Source of the DNA: Alphaproteobacteria bacterium
GTDB lineage: Bacteria; Pseudomonadota; Alphaproteobacteria; CACIAM-22H2
Length of the DNA: 41,059 nt
Assembly: GCA_016793165.1 (NCBI GenBank)
Contig: JAEULA010000110.1
Coordinates: 1 to 41,059, forward strand
Direction of reading: 5' to 3'
In this document: positions 7,863 through 15,659 of the stretch, piece after piece
Position numbering within the stretch: position 1 is the stretch's first letter
Layout: every line of letters starts with the position of its first letter
Program-made: the position numbers and the translations under genes
The notes under the pieces: generated by a model
What the model was told of the DNA's origin: nothing
Database searches by the model: none
The model's input: the letters and a program-made list of their open reading frames with translations, nothing else

Positions 7863-8209
7863 GAAGGAGATCCTCTAAGAATCCGTTTCGCTACGATCCG
7901 CAAGAGGGTCGTATGGCCCATATGCGATTGCCCTGGGGGCGTTTCGTCCCGGCCGGATGCACCACCGAGCGAGCACTCAGAATCAAGTGCACATTCGACG
8001 ACAGACCAGCGGCAAGTCGGAGAGCAGGTCACTGATGCGTGACGACCGAGGTCGGCCGGCGAACGCTGAACCACCTGAAGTCGGCGTTCGCCGATCGCCA
8101 GCAACACTTTGACACAATCGCGACAAGTGGCAGCAATAAGCGCTCCATAGGTTCGCGGCGCGTGTCGATCTGGATCGGCGCGATGGGCCAAATCCTCTGG
8201 GAGCTATTA
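7863..8209. other. Gene-free stretch upstream of the cupredoxin gene
   Basis: These 347 bases hold no open frame that looks like a protein. They probably contain the left edge of the ISAs1 remnant and the promoter for the following copper operon. I see no clear -35/-10 pair or strong inverted repeat. Confidence 0.5.
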
Positions 8210-8758
8210 ATGCTACGCATGAATGTCGCTAAGCCATCTGCCGTCGCCGGACTCGTCATGCTCGTTGCGAGCGCCGCCTCGGCCGGACCTGGACCGGCTG
8301 GTCATGGTCATGGGTCGAATGATCAGTTGCTCGGCGAACCGGGGGACGCTCGTCGGGCGACGCGGACGGTCAGGATCGAATTGACCGAGAACTCGTTCAA
8401 GCCCAAGTCAATCCAGGTGCGCGCCGGCGAGACGATCGTCTTCGACGTGGTGAACAAGGGCTCGCTGCTGCACGAGTTCAGCTTCGCGCCGCCGGAGGTC
8501 GCCGCCGCCCACCGCCCCGAGATGGCGATGATGTTCGAGCACGGCATGTTCACGCCGGACAAGATCATCAGCCTGACGATGACGATGCCCGGCGGGCAAA
8601 AGATGGATCACACGCAGCCGAACTCGGTGATCGTCGAACCGGGCAAGTCGGGACGCATCGTGTGGAAGTTTACCAAATCGGGAGCGCTCGAGATCGCCTG
8701 CAACATCCCCGGGCACTTCGAGGCCGGGATGGTCGGAGACCTGAAGGTCAATCGCTGA
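8210..8758 (+). CDS. Exported cupredoxin (plastocyanin/azurin-like blue copper protein)
   Basis: The 182-residue product has a signal peptide (about 1-25) and a short His/Gly segment (GHGHG), then a cupredoxin domain. The type-1 copper ligands are in order: His88 in LLHEFSF, and Cys164, His169 and Met174 in ACNIPGHFEAGM (C-x4-H-x4-M). It should carry electrons or store copper in the periplasm. A mid-domain segment rich in Met/His (EMAMMFEHGMF) could bind extra copper. The start is the ATG at 8210 with GGGAG seven bases upstream; the open frame upstream has no ribosome site. It precedes the multicopper oxidase by 34 bases and is the first gene of the copA-copB unit. Confidence 0.88.
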   Translation: MLRMNVAKPSAVAGLVMLVASAASAGPGPAGHGHGSNDQLLGEPGDARRATRTVRIELTENSFKPKSIQVRAGETIVFDVVNKGSLLHEFSFAPPEVAAAHRPEMAMMFEHGMFTPDKIISLTMTMPGGQKMDHTQPNSVIVEPGKSGRIVWKFTKSGALEIACNIPGHFEAGMVGDLKVNR

Positions 8759-8792
8759 CGGAACCGATTGGTCAGATAAGAAGGAGTTTGCG

Positions 8793-10565
8793 ATGTCTCG
8801 CATCCTGAGCCGCCGTGGAGCCTTGCGCTTCGCGGCGGCGGCTGGCATGGCCGGAGCATTCTGGATCTATCCGGGCCGCCGGAGCTTTGCATCGGCGACC
8901 CGCGAACTCGACCTTGCGGTCGAGCGAACCCGGATCACGATCGACGGTGTGCAGAGCGCGGCGATCGCCATCGGCGGTTCGGTTCCCGCGCCGACGATGC
9001 GGTGGCGCGAAGGCGACGAGGTCGTCATCCGCGTGACCAACCGACTCGCCGAGGACACCTCGATCCATTGGCACGGTCTGTTGCTCGCCGGCGTGATGGA
9101 TGGCGCCCCCGGCTTCAACGGCTTCGTCGGCATCAAGCCCGGCGAGACTTACACCTACCGCTTCAAGCTCCGACAGTCCGGCACCTATTGGTATCACAGC
9201 CACTCCTCGGCGCAGGAGCAGGCGGGCATGTATGGCGCAATCGTCATCGAACCCGCGGTGTCCGATCCCGTGCGCGTCGACCATGACCACACGGTCCTGC
9301 TCTCGGATCACTCGGCGATGGATCCGACGACCATCTACCGAAAGCTCAAGGCGGGCGAGGGGTACTTCAATCGCGGCCAGCGAAGTGTCGCCGATTTCTT
9401 TCGCGATGCTCAACGCGACGGCTTCACGGCGGCGCTCCGCGATCGGCGTGACTGGGGCGACATGCGGATGGATCCGACCGATCTCGCCGATGTCACGGGC
9501 TACAGCTTCCTCATCAATGGCAAGGGCCCGCAGGACAACTGGACGGCAGAGTTTCAGCCCGGGCAGAGGCTTCGCCTGAGAATCATCAACGGCTCGGCGA
9601 TGACAATTTTTGACGTCGCGATTCCCGGGTTGAAGATGACGGTGATCTCGGCCGATGGACAGAACGTCGTTCCCGTTCCGGTCGATGAGTTCCGCATCGG
9701 CGTCGGCGAGACCTACGATGTGGTCGTCGCGCCGCGCGAGGCCAAAGCATTCACGTTGATGGTCGAGCCGATCGACCGCAGCGGCTATGCACGCGCAACG
9801 ATCGCGCCGCGCGCCGGCATGGAGGGGCCGATCCCGCCGCTTCGCCCCCGCGCACTCCTGACCATGGCGGATATGGGGCCCGGACACATGGCATCGATGG
9901 GCATGGCGGATACGACCTCCGGCGCGGGGCATGGCGCGATGGGTCACGGCGCTCCAGCTCCAACCGCCGCGAATCCGCATGCAGGGCACGCGATGCCGGC
10001 GCCCGCGACGCCACCGGCGAACACGGCAGCGGACCCTCATGCCGGGCATGCTATGCCCTCGGCCGCCGCCCTCAGCGATCCCGCCCGGCCGCTCGGCTGG
10101 GCCTCGGCCGGGACGCCGGCGGGAATGCGTGCGCTGAAGTATGAAGATCTCAAGAGCCTCACACGCCGGCCACGAGCGCCCGAGCCGGTCATGGAAATTG
10201 ATCTGCGCCTGACTGGAGTCATGTTCCGCTACACGTGGAGCTTGAACGGTCGGCGCTTCGGCGATGACGAGCCCATCAGGGTGCGGTATGGCGACAGGGT
10301 GAGAATTCGATTCATCAACGAGACGATGATGGCTCATCCCATGCATCTCCACGGCATGTTCATGGAGTTGGAAAACGGCGAGACCGAGCGCCGGCCTTTC
10401 AAGCATGTCGTACTCGTCAGACCCGGAAAGAGCGCGTCCGTGGTCCTGACGGCGGACGAGGTTGGAGACTGGCCGCTCCATTGCCACCTGCTCTACCACA
10501 TGCATGCGGGCATGATGACGCGCTTCATTGTGGAGCCCGAGAAGAGACGGGCAGCCGTGCAATGA
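8793..10565 (+). CDS. copA: Copper-resistance multicopper oxidase CopA
   Basis: This is a 590-residue periplasmic multicopper oxidase of the PcoA/CopA type, which oxidises Cu(I) and binds copper. A twin-arginine signal (LSRRGALRFAAAAG) sends it out folded. The trinuclear and type-1 copper motifs are complete: HWHG (92-95), YHSHS (134-138), HPMHLHG, and HCHLLYHMHAGM with Cys564, His569 and Met574. Between the second and third domains lies a Met/His-rich insert with two copies of a block ending PHAGHAMP, the copper-binding region typical of CopA. The ribosome site AAGGAG lies six bases before the ATG. Its stop overlaps the copB start (ATGA). The symbol copA is also used for the unrelated copper ATPase at 28685-30811. 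Confidence 0.95.
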   Translation: MSRILSRRGALRFAAAAGMAGAFWIYPGRRSFASATRELDLAVERTRITIDGVQSAAIAIGGSVPAPTMRWREGDEVVIRVTNRLAEDTSIHWHGLLLAGVMDGAPGFNGFVGIKPGETYTYRFKLRQSGTYWYHSHSSAQEQAGMYGAIVIEPAVSDPVRVDHDHTVLLSDHSAMDPTTIYRKLKAGEGYFNRGQRSVADFFRDAQRDGFTAALRDRRDWGDMRMDPTDLADVTGYSFLINGKGPQDNWTAEFQPGQRLRLRIINGSAMTIFDVAIPGLKMTVISADGQNVVPVPVDEFRIGVGETYDVVVAPREAKAFTLMVEPIDRSGYARATIAPRAGMEGPIPPLRPRALLTMADMGPGHMASMGMADTTSGAGHGAMGHGAPAPTAANPHAGHAMPAPATPPANTAADPHAGHAMPSAAALSDPARPLGWASAGTPAGMRALKYEDLKSLTRRPRAPEPVMEIDLRLTGVMFRYTWSLNGRRFGDDEPIRVRYGDRVRIRFINETMMAHPMHLHGMFMELENGETERRPFKHVVLVRPGKSASVVLTADEVGDWPLHCHLLYHMHAGMMTRFIVEPEKRRAAVQ

Positions 10566-11290
10566 CACGCCTCGTCACGGGTCTAGCGATCATCACCGCA
10601 GTCAGCGGCCTCGTTCAGCCGATTTCGGCTGCGGAACAGCAACCCATCGTCTATTCCGTAAGAGTGGAGAAATTCGGTTTCGGCACCTCCGACGCCGGCG
10701 CCTTTGCCGACTGGGACGCGACCTTTCGAATCGGCAACGATGATCATCGCTTCGTCCTGCGGACGGAGGGTGAGCGGGTCAAGTCAAAGTTCGAGGAGGC
10801 TGAGCTGACCGCCCTCTATGAACGACCGCTCTGGGAGTTTTGGAACGTGCAAGCCGGGTGGCGCAGAGATTTCAAACCGCGGAATCGAAACCACCTGGCC
10901 TTTGGGTTCCAGGGCCTGTCGCCGAATTTCTTCGAGGTCGAGACGACCGGCTATCTCAGCGAGAAGGGAGCGCTGGGGGGGCGGTTCAAGGGGTCCATCG
11001 ACTTGCTCATCGCCCGGGATCTCTTCGGCACGGGCGGAATCGGCCTGTTCGCGGAACCGTGGGTGGAAGTCAACGTTTCCTCAAAGGCGGATCGTGAAAT
11101 GGGTGTCGGCTCAGGCATCGTCAATGTGAAGCCGGCCCTTCAGATACGTTATGAGTTCGAACGCTGGTTCGCGCCGTATGTCGAGGTCGGATGGGAGCGC
11201 AAGCTCGGACAGACGGCAAGATTCGCGCGCGACGAGCGTGAGCGGGAATCGAATATTCATTGGGTGGTCGGCATCCGATCCTGGTTCTGA
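10562..11290 (+). CDS. copB: Outer-membrane copper-resistance protein CopB
   Basis: The 242-residue product begins with a signal peptide (TRLVTGLAIITAVSGLVQPISA) and continues as alternating amphipathic strands ending in an aromatic residue (GIRSWF), as expected for an outer-membrane beta-barrel of the PcoB/CopB family. Blocks such as YERPLWEFWNVQAGWRRDF, GFQGLSPNFFEVETTGYLS and FAPYVEVGWERKLG are typical. Unlike many CopB proteins it has no long Met/His-rich N-terminal region, so it is a short form. It starts at 10562, overlapping the copA stop. Known CopB proteins help copper cross or be held at the outer membrane; the mechanism is not settled. Confidence 0.88.
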   Translation: MTRLVTGLAIITAVSGLVQPISAAEQQPIVYSVRVEKFGFGTSDAGAFADWDATFRIGNDDHRFVLRTEGERVKSKFEEAELTALYERPLWEFWNVQAGWRRDFKPRNRNHLAFGFQGLSPNFFEVETTGYLSEKGALGGRFKGSIDLLIARDLFGTGGIGLFAEPWVEVNVSSKADREMGVGSGIVNVKPALQIRYEFERWFAPYVEVGWERKLGQTARFARDERERESNIHWVVGIRSWF

Positions 11291-11420
11291 CGCTGATGAT
11301 GCTTCGGCACAGGTCGGGACGAGGCGCGGATGGCGACAGTGACTCGAAGGAGTCGAGACCCCGTCCAACCTTGCGCCGCTGCTCGGAGTTGACGAAATCT
11401 AGGCTTTGGAAACTCAGCCA

Positions 11421-12179
11421 ATGACCACCGATCCCGGCCAGCCACTGCCGCAGTCGGGGACGCCGCCCGATCGTCATCTCCTTGTCGTCGAGGATGACGG
11501 GGAGATGCGGCACCTGATCGGGCGCTTCCTTCGCGAGAACGGCTTCCGCGTGACGCCGGCACGCGATGGCCGCGAGCTGTGGGAAGCCCTCGGCCGCGAG
11601 CCGATCGACCTGATCCTGTTGGACATTCAGTTGCCGGGCACGTCCGGCCTGGACCTGTGCAAGGCCGTCCGCGCGAAGCACAGCACCCCGATCATCATGC
11701 TGACTGCGCGCGGCGACGAGATGGATCGTGTTGTCGGCCTCGAGCTCGGCGCGGACGACTACATTCCGAAGCCTTTCAGCCGTTCCGAACTCCTGGCCCG
11801 GATCCGTGCCGTCCTGCGGCGTTCGTCACTGCGAAGTGACGCAGCGTCTCCGGTCCAGGCTCAGCGGCTCGAGTTCGATGGCTGGATCCTCGACATCTCC
11901 CGGCGCGAGCTGCGAGCGCCGGACGGGAGCGAAGTGGACCTGTCGGGCGCGGAGTTCGATCTGCTGCTCGCACTGGCGGAGCGCTCGCAGCGCATCCTCA
12001 CGCGCGACCAGATCCTCGAGCTGTCGCGGCATCGGATCGGCGATCCGTCGGATCGCGCTGTCGACGTGCTGGTGAGCCGATTGCGGCGCAAGATCGAGAT
12101 CGATCGCTCCGGTAGCGCGATGGTCAAGACGGTCCGTGGCGCGGGATACATGTTCGTTCCGAAGGTGACTCGATCGTGA
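11421..12179 (+). CDS. OmpR/PhoB-type response regulator
   Basis: The 252-residue product has a receiver domain with acidic residues VVEDD near 23-26, phospho-acceptor Asp68 in LILLDIQLPG, the conserved Thr in MLTARG and Lys in YIPKPF. A C-terminal winged-helix DNA-binding domain follows (RRELRAPDGSEVDLSGAEFDLL to TVRGAGYMF). It is co-transcribed with the kinase, whose GTG start overlaps its stop (GTGA). Its position directly after copAB suggests copper-responsive control of this cluster, as for CopR/CusR, but I could not identify its DNA box. The start is the ATG at 11421, since the in-frame upstream TTG has no better ribosome site. Confidence 0.9.
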   Translation: MTTDPGQPLPQSGTPPDRHLLVVEDDGEMRHLIGRFLRENGFRVTPARDGRELWEALGREPIDLILLDIQLPGTSGLDLCKAVRAKHSTPIIMLTARGDEMDRVVGLELGADDYIPKPFSRSELLARIRAVLRRSSLRSDAASPVQAQRLEFDGWILDISRRELRAPDGSEVDLSGAEFDLLLALAERSQRILTRDQILELSRHRIGDPSDRAVDVLVSRLRRKIEIDRSGSAMVKTVRGAGYMFVPKVTRS

Positions 12180-13162
12180 GGCCCGGCGCGCTGGTGCCGC
12201 GGAGCCTGACCGGACGCACCATCGTGTTGCTCATGGCCTCGGTCGTGCTCGTGCACCTCTTTAGCATGATGCTGACTCCCAGCTCGCATGACGTCGGCAT
12301 GATGGTGGTCGCCTCGACCAGTTTCATGGCGATCGGCGTCACCCTTGTCGCCGTGGTGATCGTGCGCGTGCTGACCGAGCCGCTGCGACGACTTGCGGCG
12401 GCGGCGGACACCATCGGCCAGACCACCGCACCGCGGTTGGTCGCCGAAGACGGGCCTACCGAGGTCCAGCACGTGGCGTCGGCCTTCAATCGCATGCAGC
12501 GTCGAATCCATCATCTCGTCGAGGACCGCACTCAAGCGCTCGCCGCCGTCTCGCACGATCTTCGCACGCCGATCACAAGGCTTCGCCTGAGGGCCGGCTT
12601 CCTGGCCGATCGCGAGATGCAGGCGAAGATCGATGCCGACCTCGACGAGATGGAATCGATGATCTCGGCCACGCTTACGTATTTGAGCGGCGACTCGTCC
12701 GCAGAGGAACGGCGCACCATCAATGTCGCAGCGACCCTGGAGACGTTGGTCGGCGAAGCGGTCGATGCAGGCCATGTGGCGACATACGCCGGTCCGCCCC
12801 ATGTCCCGATCGATGTCCGCCCCGTTGCGCTCAAGCGGGCGCTTACGAACCTCATTAGCAACGCGATCAAGCACGGCGGCAGCGCGGCGGTCGAGCTGCG
12901 GATTTCAGACGACACCGCGATCATCTCGATCTCCGATGAAGGGCCCGGCATCCCGGCCGAGCTGATCGAGCGCGCGTTCGAGCCGTTCGTACGACTCGAT
13001 CAGTCCCGCAATCGGGAGACGGGAGGCGCCGGACTGGGCCTGACGATCGCGCGTCAGGCGATCGCGGCCGAAGGTGGCGATCTGACGCTTCACAACCGGC
13101 CGACGGGCGGGCTGATCGCGACTGTCTCTCTCGCGCTTCATGCGAAGTCGACGCCGCCATGA
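12176..13162 (+). CDS. Sensor histidine kinase with almost no periplasmic loop
   Basis: The 328-residue kinase has two membrane helices (about 14-33 and 42-64) followed by a HAMP-like linker (LTEPLRRLAAAADTIG), the phospho-acceptor His127 in AAVSHDLRTPITRLRLRAG, the N-box NLISNAIKHG, and the ATP-binding motifs DEGPGIP and GGAGLGLTIA. The loop between the helices is only about eight residues (TPSSHDVG), whereas copper and envelope kinases of the CusS/EnvZ kind usually have a periplasmic domain of 100 residues or more. It must sense through its helices, the loop His and Met residues, or a partner. Start: GTG at 12176, coupled to the regulator stop. Confidence 0.9.
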   Translation: MRPGALVPRSLTGRTIVLLMASVVLVHLFSMMLTPSSHDVGMMVVASTSFMAIGVTLVAVVIVRVLTEPLRRLAAAADTIGQTTAPRLVAEDGPTEVQHVASAFNRMQRRIHHLVEDRTQALAAVSHDLRTPITRLRLRAGFLADREMQAKIDADLDEMESMISATLTYLSGDSSAEERRTINVAATLETLVGEAVDAGHVATYAGPPHVPIDVRPVALKRALTNLISNAIKHGGSAAVELRISDDTAIISISDEGPGIPAELIERAFEPFVRLDQSRNRETGGAGLGLTIARQAIAAEGGDLTLHNRPTGGLIATVSLALHAKSTPP

Positions 13163-13217
13163 CGAAGCAGAGTTTCACGCGTCGCGATCCGCGATCGATG
13201 CGCGCAGCGGCTCAGCG

Positions 13218-14072
13218 ATGAAGTCGGTTCTGTCGATCCAGTCCTGGGTCAGCTACGGGCATGTCGGCAATGCGTCCGCGATGCTGCCGCTGCACCGCCT
13301 CGGGGTGGAAGTGTGGGCGATCCACACCGTCCAATTCTCCAACCATACCGGCTATGGACGCTGGCGCGGACCCGTCTTCTCGGGCGCGATGGTTCGCGAC
13401 ATCGTGCTCGGCCTCGAGGAGCAGGGCGTGCTGCCGCGGTGCGACGGCTTGCTCAGCGGCTACATGGGCGATCGTGAGATCGGGGAGGCGATCCTTGACG
13501 CGAGGGCGCGCATCCGGCGCGCGAACGAAGCGGCCCTCTACTGCTGCGACCCGGTGATCGGCGACGTGGATCACGGGATCTATGTGCGGCCCGGCATCGC
13601 CGAGTTCCTGCGCGACCACGCCTTGCCCGTCGCCGACATCGCCACCCCAAATCAATTCGAGCTCGAATACCTCGCGGATCGCAAGATCGAGACGCTCGAA
13701 GACGCGCTTGCAGCCGTCGATCGCCTGCATGCGATCGGGCCCCGTGTCGTGCTAGTGACGAGCTTGATCCGCCGCGAAACGCCCGACGATCGGATCGAGC
13801 TCCTGGTGTCGGCCGAGGGACGCGCGTGGCTCGCGACGACACCGCGGCTCGCCTTGTCGGTCAGCGGTGCGGGCGATGCCATCGCCGCGTTGTTCTTCGT
13901 GCACATGGCGCGGACGGGAAGGGCCGATCTGGCGCTGAGCCGTTCGGCCAGCTCGATCTTCGGCCTGCTGGAGATGACGGCGCGCGCTGGCGCGAGCGAG
14001 ATACGTCTCATCGATGCCCAGGACGAGTTCGTGAAGCCGACCCACACGATTCCCGTCCGGGCCGTTCGCTGA
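13218..14072 (+). CDS. pdxY: Pyridoxal kinase PdxY
   Basis: This cytoplasmic enzyme phosphorylates pyridoxal (vitamin B6 salvage) to pyridoxal 5'-phosphate. The 284-residue product fits the PdxY/PdxK size. It shows the N-terminal block SVLSIQSWVSYGHVGNASA, the substrate region TVQFSNHTGYG, the ATP-binding CDPVIGD and TPNQFELE segments, and the catalytic SGAGDAIAALF near residue 215. The start ATG is at 13218, 55 bases after the kinase. Its presence in a copper cluster is unusual, and it may belong with the next gene, 20 bases downstream. Nothing points to a metal role beyond position. Confidence 0.92.
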   Translation: MKSVLSIQSWVSYGHVGNASAMLPLHRLGVEVWAIHTVQFSNHTGYGRWRGPVFSGAMVRDIVLGLEEQGVLPRCDGLLSGYMGDREIGEAILDARARIRRANEAALYCCDPVIGDVDHGIYVRPGIAEFLRDHALPVADIATPNQFELEYLADRKIETLEDALAAVDRLHAIGPRVVLVTSLIRRETPDDRIELLVSAEGRAWLATTPRLALSVSGAGDAIAALFFVHMARTGRADLALSRSASSIFGLLEMTARAGASEIRLIDAQDEFVKPTHTIPVRAVR

Positions 14073-14092
14073 CAACCCGGAGAGAGAGAACA

Positions 14093-15604
14093 ATGCATCG
14101 TCTTGCAGCAATCGTAAGCGTCGCGTCTTCCTTGGCGCTGCTCTCGCCGGCCACTTCCGCGCAAGGGCTGCGCATCGGCATCCAGGAGGATCCCGATGCC
14201 CTCGACCCGGCGACCAGCGGCTTCTTCGTCGGCCGCGTCGTGTTCGCGGCGCTGTGCGACAAGCTGATCGAAATTGGCCCGGGGCTCGAGTTCCAAGCGC
14301 AGCTCGCGACCTCGTGGCGGTGGTCGGACGACGATCGGGTGCTCACGCTCGTTCTCCGTCCCGGCGTGCGATTTCACGATGGCGAGCCGCTCGATGCGGC
14401 GGCCGTGAAGATCAATCTCGATCGCTATCGGACGGCGCCGGAGAGTCGCCGCAAGGCCGAGACGAGGGCGATTGCCGACGTCGAGGTCGTCGATCCACTG
14501 ACCGTTCGGTTGCGCCTGAGCGAGCCGTTCGCGCCGTTGCTGTCGGTGCTGGCCGATCGGGCGGGAATGATGATGTCGCCAAAGGCGCTCACGGCACTCG
14601 GTGACAAGATCGGATCGGCGCCGGTCTGCGCCGGCCCGTTTCGCTTCGTGCGGCGCGTGGCTCAGGAGCGCATCGAGCTGGCGCGTTTCGATCGCTACTG
14701 GAACGCGGCCGAGATTAAGGTCGATGCCATCACGTACACCGTCGTGCCCGACAGCTCGGTGCGCCTCTTGAATCTGCGCGCCGGGGCGCTCGACATGATC
14801 GAGCGTCTGGCACCCAGCGACATGCGGATCCTTCGCGCCGATGCCAGCCTGAAGCTGGTCGCCACGCCGGCACTCGCCTATCAGGCGCTGGTGATCAATG
14901 TCGGCAACGGGCCGCGATCGGGATCGCCGCTCGGGCGCGATCCGCGCGTGCGTGAGGCGCTGGAGCTCGCGCTCGACCGGGACGCGATCAACCGAGTCGT
15001 CTTCGACGGCGAATTCGTTCCCGGCAACCAGGCCGAGGCGAGCGGGTCACGCTTCTTCGCCGCTGATCGCCCGGCGCCGTCGCGCGATGTCGCGAGAGCG
15101 CGCGCGTTGCTTCGGCAGGCCGGCCATGAGCGCCTCGGGCTAGCTCTCACCGTGATCAACAACCCGACCGACAGCCAGTTGGCCCAGGTGATCCAGTCGA
15201 TGGCCGCGGAAGCGGGATTCGACATCCGTATCGAGGCGCTCGAGGCGGCTGCCCATCTCGCGGCCGCCACGCGCGGCGTGTTCGATGTCGCGCTGATGCC
15301 GTGGAGCGGCCGCGTCGACCCCGACGGCAACATCGCGATCTGGATCCAATGCGACGGCTTCGCGAATGTCGGCAAGCACTGCCGTCCGGAGGTCGATGCG
15401 ATGCTGACCCGCGCGCGCTCGGTGAACGATGCAGAGCAGCGGCGACAGATCTATAGCCAGATCGCGCACGCCTATCTCGACGAGCGACCGATGATCTTCC
15501 TCTTTCACGCCAAGTGGCTGTGGGCGATGCGCGCGGCGGTTCAGGGTTTCGCTCCCCGCGCCGACGGCCTGATCCGGCCTCAGGGCATCAGCATCGCAAA
15601 CTAG
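14093..15604 (+). CDS. ABC-type solute-binding protein, family 5 (peptide/nickel type)
   Basis: The 503-residue product has a signal peptide ending near AQGLRIG. It continues with the family-5 binding-protein pattern: DPDALDPATSGFF, the block LVLRPGVRFHDGEPLDAAAVKINLDR (broken into VRFHDGEPL and so on), DPRVREALELALDRDAI, and the C-terminal ARSVNDAEQRRQIYSQIAH. Such proteins capture oligopeptides, nickel complexes, glutathione or similar solutes in the periplasm for an ABC importer. No permease or ATPase partner is in the window, so it is an orphan here. A good ribosome site (GGAGAGAG) precedes the ATG at 14093. The ligand cannot be read from the sequence. Confidence 0.88.
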   Translation: MHRLAAIVSVASSLALLSPATSAQGLRIGIQEDPDALDPATSGFFVGRVVFAALCDKLIEIGPGLEFQAQLATSWRWSDDDRVLTLVLRPGVRFHDGEPLDAAAVKINLDRYRTAPESRRKAETRAIADVEVVDPLTVRLRLSEPFAPLLSVLADRAGMMMSPKALTALGDKIGSAPVCAGPFRFVRRVAQERIELARFDRYWNAAEIKVDAITYTVVPDSSVRLLNLRAGALDMIERLAPSDMRILRADASLKLVATPALAYQALVINVGNGPRSGSPLGRDPRVREALELALDRDAINRVVFDGEFVPGNQAEASGSRFFAADRPAPSRDVARARALLRQAGHERLGLALTVINNPTDSQLAQVIQSMAAEAGFDIRIEALEAAAHLAAATRGVFDVALMPWSGRVDPDGNIAIWIQCDGFANVGKHCRPEVDAMLTRARSVNDAEQRRQIYSQIAHAYLDERPMIFLFHAKWLWAMRAAVQGFAPRADGLIRPQGISIAN

Positions 15605-15659
15605 CCGGTCCCCCGGGCGAATTCTGACTCTGCGCGAGTCCCCGGCGTTGGGAACGAGC

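Noticed and set aside
8772..10568. 598-codon open frame opposite the multicopper oxidase
   Set aside because: The plus strand holds a complete CopA with all copper motifs; the reverse frame has no domain or signal.
11341..11354. GACTC-GAAG-GAGTC hairpin after copB as a terminator
   Set aside because: Five-base arms without a T-tract are too weak to call, and the next gene follows at 11421 on the same strand.
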